Source: Parasponia andersonii (taxonomy: Eukaryota; Streptophyta; Magnoliopsida; Rosales; Cannabaceae). Taken from it: 64,000 nt of DNA. Position 1 is the first letter of the stretch; every line of letters begins with the position of its first letter. Under the pieces are notes generated by a model that was given only the letters and a program-made list of their open reading frames with translations, was not told where the DNA came from and did no database searches. This document shows positions 1 through 10,603 of the stretch, piece after piece. The stretch covers positions 172,928 to 236,927 of the forward strand of contig JXTB01000042.1 of assembly GCA_002914805.1 (NCBI GenBank). Reading direction: 5' to 3'. A program made the translations under genes and the position numbers.

Positions 1-63
1 ATTATTATCTATATTAGGTAACTTGAAACAAGTGTTGATCGATGTCCTTGCAAATGAAACATT

Positions 64-282
64 CTACCCATGCACTTTGATGATGTAGTTTCTATGTTCA
101 ACTACATTAGCATAAAATTCTTGAACAATCATGGGCACCCCGGCATTTGGTTGTTCACAAAGCGTGTCCCATTTTCTTCTTTTGATTTTAGCTATAATGT
201 CAGGAAAACTATCTTCATCAATATCAATTCCTATCTCTGGAATGACTACCTGTTTATACCCAAATCTTTTAGAGGCTTCCAA
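64..282 (-). pseudogene. Athila-like gypsy env-like / 'plant transposon protein' fragment
   Basis: A 72-codon open stretch reads like part of the plant-retrotransposon domain often labelled 'putative plant transposon protein', usually found in the ORF downstream of pol in Athila-type gypsy elements. Visible hallmarks are an Arg-Arg-Lys-Trp block, a Cys-x-Gln-Pro segment and a following VQEFYANVVE segment, close to the usual 'REFYAN' signature. It lies downstream, on the same strand, of an integrase tail at 1601-1728, the order expected in Athila elements. Both ends are lost, so this is a relic. The family assignment rests on remembered motifs, not on a search. Confidence 0.5.
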
Positions 283-1600
283 TGAAATAAAGTGCTCAAG
301 ATCAAAAGTTGGTTATAGCCTTCCTCTTAGGTGCTATGGTACCAACACTCAGAATAGTTTAATTCCCCAGAAATAATGGCACAAGTCTCACTTTGCAAAA
401 CATATATACCACCAAGCACTTATGAAAGTTAAGTGGAGTCACATAATTCCCCACCAATCAACACTAGGTATGCTTTTTGTTCTCACCGTAAAATTACTCT
501 CCTCAAAGATAAATAACAATTATCATCCACCAGTAGCTTCAATGGCAACCCATATGATTACTTTGTTCACTCAAGGAGCCGGCAACTTGGAGGAGTAAGC
601 TAAGAACACAAGATAATATAATTCTTCTGAACCAAATTTTCTCCATGTAATAATGGCTACAAATCACGCTGCACTTACTTAGAAATAACAAGAATATGTT
701 TCCGACTCATAACTCCATCAAATAAAGCATTTTCAAGCATTAATCAGTATAGAAACATTTTCTTAAACACGTGATGTGTATGGAAATTTTAAGCTTGTAA
801 CAATGGTGGTTGTGTATCAAAATTTTCTAAAATTTAGAATCACTACTCAAAAGTAACAATGTAGACTTTAAAACAACCAAAAATACGAAAATTAAGGTAA
901 AGAATACTCATTTGAAGAGTGGGCTTGAGGAGCTTGAGTGAGAGGCCACTAATGGACTGGAAGGTAGGAGGTGGAGATGGTGAAATGGTTGGCTAATGGT
1001 AGTGTTTAGAGGTTGAAGAAGGTTGATGATAGGAAGAAATAGTGACGTATTGGTATTTGGTAGGAAGATAAAGGAGGAGTGAGAGTGATGGTATGAGAAG
1101 AGGTAAGTAGGAAAAGGAAGAAAATTTGAATTATGAGGGGAAGGGAGCTATGACTCCCTTTAATTTTATCTGCCAGCAAGTGGTACCGCGGCGCCATAAA
1201 TTGGCATTGCGGCACTAATTCGCGAAACTTTTTTTTTCCGGTATTGGTGGCACCACGGCACCAAAAGGTGGCGCTACAGTGCCACCGCCTGGGTGCGTAA
1301 ACGAAAATGGCACTGGGGCACTCTTTTGTGGTGCATTGACACCAACCTCCTAGTTTTGGCATCCTAGGTTGGCGTTGGGGCACCATTCTAACCTCCTGAA
1401 GCAACAAAATGACTACTCGAATCTTCTTTTTCTACATTTTCACCCATCCTAACCTAATTTTTCCAACTTATTTCCAAAAAAATATAACAAAGCACATACT
1501 CAACTTGAACTTCAAAACTCACAAAATTCAAAAAAAAAAAAACTTGGGTTACCTCCTAAACAGCTCTTGTTTAACGTTTCTAGCTTAACCTAGTCATTCC
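283..1600 (-). mobile_element. Degenerate body of Athila-like gypsy relic
   Basis: This stretch joins the integrase tail to the env-like fragment on the minus strand and is probably the same old element. Scattered open segments are present (for example 1006-1407, minus) but no intact domain is recognised. A GC-richer block at 1180-1400 stands out from the AT-rich surroundings. The element's boundaries cannot be set. Confidence 0.35.
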
Positions 1601-1728
1601 TTATTGAGGTGTATCTAAACTGACTAAAGATTTCTCTCGATCAATTTCTCCACCTAAATATTCCTTTATCCTTTGACCATTCACCTTGAATCTTCTACTT
1701 GAAGTAGCATCTTCAACCTCAATTGCAT
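1601..1728 (-). pseudogene. Gypsy (Athila/TAT-like) integrase C-terminal tail
   Basis: Read on the minus strand, about 42 codons ending in TAA at 1601-1603 resemble the C-terminus of plant Athila/TAT integrases: an 'EVEDA' segment, then RFKVNGQRIKEY, then 'SLDTPQ'. Just downstream, around 1545-1600, is a spacer that resembles the 'alanine-leucine-leucine-glycine-arginine-glutamine' motif region typical after pol in these elements. Upstream pol is missing. Together with the env-like piece at 64-282, this marks the 3' half of one old element. Confidence 0.5.
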
Positions 1729-1734
1729 GAGACT

Positions 1735-2279
1735 CATACTATCAATGACTCCATTGCCAGGCTATTCACAAGCATCCTCCATTCTAGTGACAACGAAGGC
1801 TTGACCAGAAACTTTTTCTTTCCTTTTTCTTCCTCTCCTCTGATTAGATCAGCTGCTACTAGCTCCAAGACCGATGCTATTACATGCACATCCTTCTTGG
1901 TTATCAAAAGCTTAAGGAGGTTGAAAGTTCTGACAAAAACTCTGTGGATGATATTGGTGTTGGAAAAGCTAAGGGGAAGTGAAGGAATAATAATAATTCC
2001 AAAATATCAATCACCTCCAAAGACTTTATAAGTCTTTGATTGAAGGGAGAGTCATCTCAAAGGGAGAGTCATATAAAAATGACTTGATATTCAATATACA
2101 TAATTAACAATGTCATAATATCCCAAAAATAAGGTTTCAATAGAATAAGTCATTTTCACGGCAACGTCTGTCTCCCATTAAACCTCATTTCATTTTTAAG
2201 TCAAAAATAATTTGAAGATATTTTCGAAAACATGCAATACAAAAATTAAGGGCATAAAAGAATACTATACTAGTTCACA
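1735..2279. other. Unassigned stretch
   Basis: No convincing gene. A plus-strand open stretch (1723-2031) has no recognised domain. The stretch is probably transposon-derived, given both neighbours. Confidence 0.3.
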
Positions 2280-3662
2280 ATAAGGTCTCACCTTGGCCAT
2301 AGATAAACCAAATCTGAACTCCGAGTGTTCATTTTGAAAATATAATAGGAAGAGTTTAACAACTCTCTATACAGACCCATGAATAAACGATTTTTTTTAA
2401 ATATCATCATTTATGCTATCACAATGATACATGAGTTCAACGCAAATCAAATAATGAGCCACTAACTCAACTCAATATTAATAACTTCAATCAAAATTTT
2501 CACTCACAATAAACTTTGTCAATTCTCTTTTAATCAGAGTTAACATGATTTCTTAAAATTCCAAAACTGTCCTAAAAGTTTCCAAACATTTTCAATATAT
2601 CCAAGAAATTCAAAGTGCATTTTTTTTTAACTGGTATATCACATATGCAAATACATTTCTACAAATCTTTATTTATGAAAAACTCTCAGTATGGCTTACT
2701 TTAGTAAGACTATCTTTGTTGATTATCTTTGCTGATTATTTGCAAGATAACTTTTCTGAAATATTTCAGAAAATATCAATAACATAATTATTTAACAAAA
2801 TATCATTTTCAAAAATATTTAAAAAATAATATCAGCTTCACTAACTATTTGTTAAAAATGTCATTTTTACAATTATAATTCAAAAAGTAACAATTTTCTA
2901 TTCTCAGCCCAACGTCCAAATCTGCATAGTAACATATCTAGTCCTACACTATTTAGTTTTATAAAAATATCACTTTTTGTTCTAACATCGAAAAATACCA
3001 TTTTTTTGCAATTAGAAAATTAACACATTTCTGGATATCATTTTCACTTTTACCAACTGTAATTATTCATGATTTTTAACTATATTTCACCTTATATATT
3101 TATCTCAGATAAAATAATTACCTAACCAAAAATTTATGAAAATATCATTTTTTTACTTAGTTAGTAAAAACGGTAAAAGTGGTAAAATCTCACCGGAGAT
3201 GAATTTTGATGAGTAACCACTTCGAGTTGATTGGCAACGGTGAGATAAGACTCTACTTGCCAGAGGTGTGGAAAACGGAGGTCGGACGGTGCTCCAGTGG
3301 CCGGAAAATCTCGTCGGAGGCAGAATATTTACGAGGCCACTACGGCTTCGTCCGATATCGAAACGAGGTGGGATTGATGGCATTGGATTCGTCTTTGAAA
3401 TTTCTTCGACATGGACTAGGTGCGTCGGTTGAGGCAAATGACGGTGCGGTGGCGGCAGATCCAGTGTTTTCTCTCTCTTCTTAAGGGCTTTCTTTGAGAG
3501 AATTTGAGAATTCTGAAGCTCTTTTATACAAATAAGGGATACTATAGCACCTCAATATAATATTCAGATATTTTGAATATTTTATTCCAAAAATCAATAA
3601 TTACAATTATGTCATTAAATCTAAAAAGTCCAAAATACCCTTATATCTTATCAGATTTTACA
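2280..3662 (-). mobile_element. Gypsy-like LTR relic (minus strand)
   Basis: On the minus strand this begins TGTAAAATC at 3662, the same start type as the LTR-like sequences at 8894 (minus) and 32268 (plus). About 140 bp inside is a TATA-like TATAAAAG element (about 3518-3528), followed by a leader shared with the LTR at 20285: 'CTCAAATTCTCTC', and farther in 'AATTCATCTCCGG' plus 'CCACTTTT'. A gag fragment lies immediately upstream on the same strand. The distal end, near 2280, is not defined. Confidence 0.5.
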
Positions 3663-4383
3663 TAGCTGGCCACTGTAACAACCGTAAGAATTGAATCTCA
3701 CTCTACCAAATGAACCACCAGTAGCAGTGTTTCTGCTGTCTTGAGATCCCTAGTTTCTCTTGTTGGCTTTCTTATTGTTTCTGCTCCTTATAGCCGATTT
3801 GTCATCTAGAAATGCTTTAGGTTTCTGTGTTGTGACTACTAGATCAACCAGGCTGTCAAAGTGTTGAATAACAATTTTTTCCAGGATGGCTGGCCTCAAA
3901 GATTCCATAAATTTTACAATATGTAGTGTATGGTATGTCCTTGGATGAAAAGCATATTATGCCAATTCCATGAATTGGATGTAGTACTCACTTACAGTCA
4001 TATCACCTTATTTTAGTTGTATGTACTCTCTAATCATAGCAGTTCTATGACTAGCATTAGTATATTGATCTATGAATAGTCCCTTAAAAATATCCTATGT
4101 GATACTAGTCTCCTATCTCGACAATTTGACTTTCTCCCACTAGTTAATTAATCCATCAATCACTTTGTATGTAGCAAAGACCACTTGGAACTCAACAAGT
4201 GTCCCAATGGTTGCAAAGATTCTCTTGATTTCTCTGAGGCATTTCTCAGCTGCAGTGAGGTCTGGTTTACTATCAAAAGTAGGTGGAGTTAACTTAATAT
4301 AGTCCTTTGTGATCACCATTAGAAATAGATTATTAATAAAATTTATTAAAAGCAAAGCAAATATCATTATCAGTAGTCTCACA
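3663..4383 (-). pseudogene. Ty3/gypsy gag fragment
   Basis: The minus strand encodes a retrotransposon Gag domain (Retrotrans_gag type). It opens with LTPPTFDSKPD and a 'KCLREIKRIF' helix, continues through FKGLFIDQYT and REYIQLK, and ends with FMESLRPAILEKI and an acidic-basic tail. One frame runs through the whole piece but is crossed by several TAG/TAA codons and no obvious frameshift, so it decayed mainly by point mutation. The zinc knuckle and all of pol are missing: the gag runs almost directly into the LTR at 3662. This looks like a large internal deletion that left LTR-gag-LTR. Confidence 0.65.
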
Positions 4384-4415
4384 ATTTAACATAATAATTA
4401 TACATACCGACTCCA

Positions 4416-4970
4416 TGTAACAGACCCTTTAATTAAATAATACAAACCAAAGAGGTAAATAGTACTCTCTTTACACATTTACTAACTAGTCGATAAATAA
4501 ACTGCTTCTTACTGATCTGCTTCTTAGTTTCTGACGTTATCCTGAGTACTATCTGAGAGGAAGAATAGGGGGTAAGCATGAAATACTTAGTTTCTCAAAA
4601 AAATACTTATTTCTTTTCTTTATCTTCAATTGGTTACGAACCTCACAAAATATATGCATGAATGTACTCGCTAAAGAAGAATTGGGCATCTTATTAAGGA
4701 TCTATGTTCAGTATATCTTATATTCTTTGTCTAACTCTCTGCCATATATATAGCATAATTTTGTGAATCCGATTTATGGCCGAATATGGCTCTAATTCTT
4801 TCAATACGTAAAGTATTATTATATGGAATATGAGGTCAAATTGTTAGTATTACCGAATATCGAAATAGACGATAGTATTTTAAAAATCTAAATTAAAAAA
4901 TAATATAAAATAAATTCATTTTAATTTCGTGATTTAGAATAAAGCCTTTTGGTATAAACGTCTATGTTAT
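4416..4970 (-). mobile_element. 5' LTR remnant next to gag (minus strand)
   Basis: Minus-strand sequence ending in ...GGGTCTGTTACA at 4416, just before the gag fragment, fits the 3' edge of a 5' LTR. Internal wording around 4545-4600 resembles the distal part of the LTR at 20285-22500 (short AC-rich lead, then 'CATGCTTAC/GCTCACC' followed by a CT-rich run). The primer-binding site is not recognisable. The outer edge is replaced by the inverted repeat arm that starts near 4971. Confidence 0.4.
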
Positions 4971-6036
4971 CTTTGAAGTTGCGCTTTCATTATTGTTTTT
5001 CTTTTTAGAGAAGGATCATATGACTAGGTTGACACCCTAAAGGCCATCCCACGCACACTAAACAATTCTTAGGCAACTAATTAAATTTTAGCAATAAAAA
5101 TAATTAACAAGATGTGTCCGCAAAAAAGTTCTTAAAACATCCTCGAAAGGCCAGAATGAAAATAGCGAAAGAAAAAGCGAAAAATAAAAAAAAAATTATA
5201 AGGCTATACCTATATAGAAAAGACCCAAAAAACCAAGCAAAAATAAAATACATTTGCGAAAGCAATGTAGTTGTAGCCCAACTATGTTATATCGATCGCG
5301 GGAAACTAATTAACGGCAAATAAAATATGGAGCAGTCTGCCATCAATGATCTTCAGTAGCTAACTTATTAGCCACATTAATGTTACACATTGAAGTGTGA
5401 GAACTTTACGGATGCAAACGAAGAAGTCAAGAAGCTGAAATCGTTCGGCGACTTATTGTGGAAAATAGTGGCGCCGTTTGTTGAACTAGCGAATCGTCGA
5501 CGCTTTGAAAAATTCTAAGGCGAGGACAAATATTATTGTTTTAGAGTTTTTCAATACTCAAAAAGTCCAATGTAATATATAACGGTTCTTTTTTTTATTG
5601 TCGCCACTTTATTTATTCCAAAAGCTGCGATAGATTGCCTTCAGTATTTTTCAAAAAAAAATGAAATGATGCTAAGAGAATTTTAGGGGATAATATTTAC
5701 TCTAAAGGGACAACCATTGTTGTTGTTTTAAACTAAAAATCTAAATTGGTGATTTTTGTCTTCGTTTAAGATTTTTTAATTAAATTTTTTATTATTTATT
5801 GGCTCCACTATTTTACAGAAAATAAAATGAAACGATGCTAAGAGAATTTGGGGTGAAAACTTTTATTTTGTCACTCCTTTAGACCTCATATTTTTTTTTA
5901 AATTAATTATGAATAATTAATGAAAATAATATTTTAAATTAATTCTTAACCCTAAAGCGGCGACTACGACTAGTCACCGCTTTAACTTTTTTATGAAATT
6001 TTATGCGGGCAAAATGATTGTCATAAATTTTGTGAA
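4971..6036 (+). repeat. Inverted repeat arm, left copy
   Basis: This ~1.07 kb segment recurs, inverted, at about 13305-14475. The outer ~550 bp (4971-5520) is the best conserved, with long near-identical runs around 'GAAGGATCATATGACTAGG' and 'CGAAAGGCCAGAATG'. The inner part (5520-6036) has repeated motifs of the form 'ATGCTAAGAGAATTT' and short GC-rich palindromes (for example near 5956-5985), as in the subterminal zones of CACTA elements. The left copy has one tandem unit fewer than the right copy. Confidence 0.7.
5381..5518 (+). other. Short conserved open frame inside the inverted arm
   Basis: Forty-five codons, without an initiating Met, run to a TAA at 5516-5518 and include FGDLLWKIVAPFVELANRR. 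The right arm keeps a matching frame (minus strand, ending in TAG near 13913) with only a few residue changes and no stop or frameshift. It may be a captured or transposon-encoded exon. I do not recognise the protein, and shared descent alone could also explain the matching frames. Confidence 0.3.
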
Positions 6037-6955
6037 CTTAAATAAAATAGGATGTTTCATTTAAAATGGCTACATTGGGTTAGTCGTTGCTTTAAATCTG
6101 CATTTTTTTCTCAAAAAGCACTTCTTTTTTTTCTTTTCTATCTCATATTCTCTTTCTTTCTCTATAATCATCCTTTTTTCTCTTATTTTCCTCTCTCAAA
6201 ATCTCAACTTCTCTCTTGCAAGCACTGCATCTTCTTCTCGCTATAAGTTCATTTTCATCTCTCTATAAGATATATTTTATATCTTTATATCCATCTCACT
6301 TTCTTTCTCATGATTTTTTAATTTTCTTTTATTTTTTTGTTTTTGGGTCTAGCCACCACCATTGCCAATAATCACCATGGCTATCTACCCTCATCCACCA
6401 CTGCTAGCCATTCTCAGTCCGGTTAGTTTTGATTTTTTGTTTTTGTTTGTTATTTTTCAATAATTTTTTAGGATAAATTAGATTTGTAATTTTTAAAAAA
6501 AAGTTATAATTTATGGTTATTAGATATATATATATATATATGCGTTTATAAAATTTTATTGTATTATATTTATGGTTATTATAACTACTTAATTACTTGT
6601 TGTATATACTTATTTTAATTTTAGACAACTCTTAATGTAATTGTTTTTAATATTAATTAATGTCATTAAAATATTTAGTATTTAAGTTTATTAATTATTA
6701 ATATCAATATTAATTTAATTAATTTAAAATATTGTTATTTTTAATTTCTCATTTTAAAAATAATTAAAAATATTTTTTTTAAAAAAGACTTTAAAATGGT
6801 GACAAAGAGTTACTACTATAGGGTATTTAAATATGGCGACATAAAGTGTCGCAGCTATAGAAATTTATACCAGCGAATTTAATGCAGCTACTTTATAGCG
6901 GCCACAAAATCGGCGCTTTAAAACTAAAGCGACGACTTTTTACTTTATTGCAGTG
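6037..6955. mobile_element. CACTA-type element, right-hand portion and terminus
   Basis: The right edge reads ...TTTACTTTATTGCAGTG at 6955. Its reverse complement, CACTGCAATAAAG, is a one-base variant of the plant CACTA terminus. Just inside are subterminal repeats of the type TAAAGCG(A/G)CGAC (6820-6945). The interior (6040-6420) mirrors the element at 29787: a shared 'TTTCATTTAAAAT' block, then a CT-rich tract, then a 'CACCACC...GCCAT' stretch. No transposase is left, so it is a deletion derivative. The left terminus was not found. Confidence 0.55.
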
Positions 6956-6960
6956 AAATT

Positions 6961-8894
6961 TGTCACAACCCAAGATCGGAGTCAGTGACAGAATGAGTAT
7001 TTCATAAAATAGAAATACCAAAAAATATTTTTTTAAAAAAATTGACTCAATTATTCAAAAATTTGCCCCGGGAACTCTAAACTTTCAAAATTGGCCTTCA
7101 CAAAATTTTTAATTGAAAATAAAACCCTACAATTATACATCACTCATTGAACATAGACTGTAATTAAAACAATTGTTTCATAGTCATGCATCTCAAATCA
7201 TCTCATACTTAAATACAGATATAAGTAATATAAATCGTGTCCAAATCTCATATTCTAGTTTATAAAATTTAATGAAAACCAAATTCCTACTCAAATTTAA
7301 ATATTTCACAAGTCTCGTAGGAATTTACCAAAATATAAATAAACTAGTTATTCTGCAAATGTCTCGATCTAGTTCTTCTGATCCAAATCACACTAAGTGC
7401 CACCTGAGGGGAAGAAGAGGGTGAGCTTATGCCCAGTAGAGAATCGATTTCAAGAGTTTATTTATATAAGAAATATACTCATGTTGAAAGCCTTGCATAG
7501 TTAGTAATCCACTTAAACAGTTCACAAAACCCAAGTGATAATCATGGCCCAATAGTTCAAACATTCCTAACTATTATAAAACATCCATAAAAACCAGTAC
7601 ATATCTATTCAAGCAAACATATAATTATGTATGCAATCATGATGTCTTAGTGGATCACTAATAACTCCGTGCCACCTAAAGAAGCACCGTAAGTCCGATC
7701 ATCCGATGTGGAACATCATAAGTCTGATCACCTAATGTGGAGCATCGTAAGTCCGATCACCCAATGTAGGGCATCGTAAATATGTGAATGTATACAAATG
7801 TTATATGAATGACTGAATACAAATATACACCATTTCTACAAATTTCAAAATAACCCATGTAGTATTCTTTAATCAAACAATATTTAGTCCTCAAATCGTA
7901 TTGGATTTTCTAAGAATTTCGGCATTATAACAGCCATTTTTTATCAAAACCTAAAAATCTAATTTCCTACAGAAAGTAGTTTCAAATAGTGTATATATGA
8001 TACGCCAACCAATATGACGTATCTCCCAAGTAGTTTATATCTTAAATCAGATCAAAACAGATATAAACATAATTTTTGTAAATCATTTCATGAAATTCTA
8101 TATTTATCAAAAATATGTGAAAATCAAAATTAAACTAATTTGAAGATCAAGTAATCGAATCCCTACCTCAATCGGCATCCAACTTGCGTTATAAGGCTAT
8201 AGAGAAAGTTTGGCGTCGTTTGGCTGTCGTTTGGAAGAGCGGATATCGTTTTCAAACATTTGGTTCCTCGGCTTGAAAACTTGATTTTCAAACGGAGTTT
8301 CAAATTATGAAACCGACTTCACCACACTAGATTGCCCGTGAGGAGATGAGTCCACGGTGTCCGATTTCGTGGCGAACGGTGGGCGGAATCGGCTCTGGCG
8401 AGCAAAACAAGCTGTGGCATTTTTCGTCGTTTTCCTGTGATCACGAGCTCCGATGCGGCTGGTTCTAGCGGCGGAAGCTTCGTCCGGCAGGGGAACGTTG
8501 ATACCAGTCAGTGGTTGGGGGCAATGGAGGCCGGAGGTAGCTCAACGGAGCTTCGCCAGATTTCGGGTTTTGGGTTTTTGCTCCTGGGACTAAATCGAAA
8601 AAGAAAGAGAAAATGTAGGGATTTATGGGAAATTTTTCAACTGTAGTGCCATGTGTCAACTTTTGATAAATTGGGTACTATTTTGGTTATTTACATTTTG
8701 ACCCAGTTTCCTGAAAATCTTCTCAAAAATACTCTTGAGTAATTACATTTTAACCCTAATTTTCAAACTTTCTTCACACTTTTGTCCAAATGAATCTAGA
8801 CTCAAATCTTTCCAGATTCATCTAATTTTTTTTTTTGAAAAATAATTTGGGTCAAAAAACCACAATACCCTTTCTTAAAATAAGGGGTTTTACA
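6961..8894 (-). mobile_element. Solo LTR of a gypsy-like element
   Basis: The segment is bounded by LTR-like ends: on the minus strand TGTAAAACCCC at 8894 and ...GGGTTGTGACA at 6961 (TG...CA, 1934 bp). Its minus-strand start resembles the LTR starts at 3662 and 32268. Inside (about 7390-7440) is the 'GGGGAAGAAGAGGGTGAGC' region that corresponds to the distal CT-rich block of the LTR at 20285. No gag or pol adjoins it, which fits a solo LTR. A 5-bp target duplication is not evident (AAATT versus ATGCC), so the exact edges are uncertain. Confidence 0.5.
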
Positions 8895-8926
8895 ATGCCG
8901 CGCTCTATTCTCTTTTTGTTGTAGTG
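8895..8926. mobile_element. CACTA-type terminus remnant
   Basis: The sequence ends in ...CTCTTTTTGTTGTAGTG at 8926. The reverse complement, CACTACAACAAAAAG, is a canonical plant CACTA terminal motif. Only about 30 bp of the element remain before the solo LTR, so the LTR may have inserted near this end. Confidence 0.45.
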
Positions 8927-10603
8927 ATTTTTGGTGATAACTTTTGAAACACATCGTAAAATTGTTATTAGATCAAGAATCTATTGAACTTACATGAATG
9001 ATAGAAACAAGAACTTCAATTAGCTTAAATAAAAGAGTTTAACTACTTCTTTTCATTGAATAAATAATATATAGCATAGGAATAACGAAATATCACATCA
9101 AAGAACGGTGTTGAACTTGGGTCATATTTTAAGTTAGCGGTGTTCGTGGTACTAGTTTACCCATTCTTCTAATGTCCACATCCTTAGCTTTTCTCTTTAG
9201 TAGAACCGCTGGTTGACATTTCAAAAAACAAAAAAAAAAAAGAAGAAAAAACGACCGCTGGTTGAAATATCTAGCTAATTGAATTTGCCGAGATGAGTTT
9301 CCAAGAGATCAATATTAGAGAACGTGCTTGTGCTAGGTTGGGTCGGATGAGACTCTCTTAAGATTTGTGCCAGCATAGTTGGGATCTGCCTAGAGAGACT
9401 CAATGACTATGATCCATGTAATATTATTCAAAAATAATGTTAAAGGTGTCATTGGCGGTATTGTTTTTATCATTTTTTTCCCTTTTGTAATAGGACATGT
9501 CTAATTTTGTTTTCGTTTTCATCGTTTTCAGTTGATATATTTTGCACTTTTCCTTCAATATTTATAAAAACATTATTATATATTTTTTCAGTGATCATAT
9601 GTGTATTAGAGTGTCAACTTACTTAAAATGTTATCTTTTATCCTTTTTCTTCCCATTTGAATAACTATTCAGAAAAGAAGAAACAAGGAGTCTAAATTAA
9701 TAGTTGGAACTACTACTATACATGACTGAAAAAGTTAGCTAGTGAGCCAGAAACGAGTTCCAACTCGACTATATTAACGTAGCACTGAAAGAAAACCTTT
9801 TTAAAGTAACGAAATAATAGTTCATTTTGCAAATGCATTTTAGTAAAAATATACATATATATATATATATCCATTATGGAATGTCTTGCTTGCCACAGTG
9901 TTTTATACTTAAAATCATTTGTTGGATTCCGAAAATCCAACACCTTCGTTAGATTGCTTTATGGATAAGGTCATGAAGTTCCAAGGTGTTTTCTGCAAAT
10001 TTATGTGGTACCAAAATTAATGACAGTTTAGTTATCGTACGAAAATGATATATGGACATAAAATTTTGTAATGGACGGAAGAAATAGGTCAGCAATCGAG
10101 TTAAACTAACGGGATGGATCCAAAAAAAAAAAAAAGAAAGAAGAAAATAAGAAGTCTAAAGTATGCTTAAATTCTAAGTTTTGAGTTATGCAAATTATAA
10201 TTTAAGTTTCGAATTTCAAAAGAATATACACCGCGTATGAAACAACGATAGTATTTACTCTAAAATTGCATTGAGTTTTTCTTTCACATTTTGTTTTGGT
10301 TTAATTAGATTTTCAACATTTATTTTGTTGTTATGTAACAAGGATACGAGGATAATTTTGTCTTTCAATAGCATTCATGACTCAAAATTGACATGAATAA
10401 CATGATATTTTTTTTCCTCAAAATTTTAAACTTAGATATATAATTTTGTAGAAATTAAAACTCAAAATTCAAATGCAAAAAGTGCATATTTCAAGGTATT
10501 GATCTTTTTCCATTTAACCCTTATCATCATGACATCACATACCCCTCCTTAAAGGTAATTAATCATTTAAAACACTTTCTACTCAACATCATAAACAAGA
10601 ACT
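8927..10603. other. Intergenic, 3' flank of LecRK gene 1
   Basis: AT-rich, with a TA-type microsatellite near 9848-9871 and poly-A runs at 9227-9245 and 10121-10135. No gene or clear element is visible. It holds the 3' UTR and terminator of the LecRK gene that ends at 10604. Confidence 0.5.

Noticed and set aside
3206..3484. 92-codon GC-rich plus-strand ORF with a minus-strand partner
   Set aside because: Lies in the leader of a minus-strand LTR that is shared with other LTR copies; not a gene.
5114..5323. Lys-rich 69-codon ORF
   Set aside because: The matching part of the inverted partner is open only on its other strand as a hydrophobic ORF (14162-14353). Neither frame is kept in both copies, so both are by-products of the repeat.
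8437..8659. Two overlapping GC-rich ORFs
   Set aside because: They fall in the corresponding leader part of the solo LTR.
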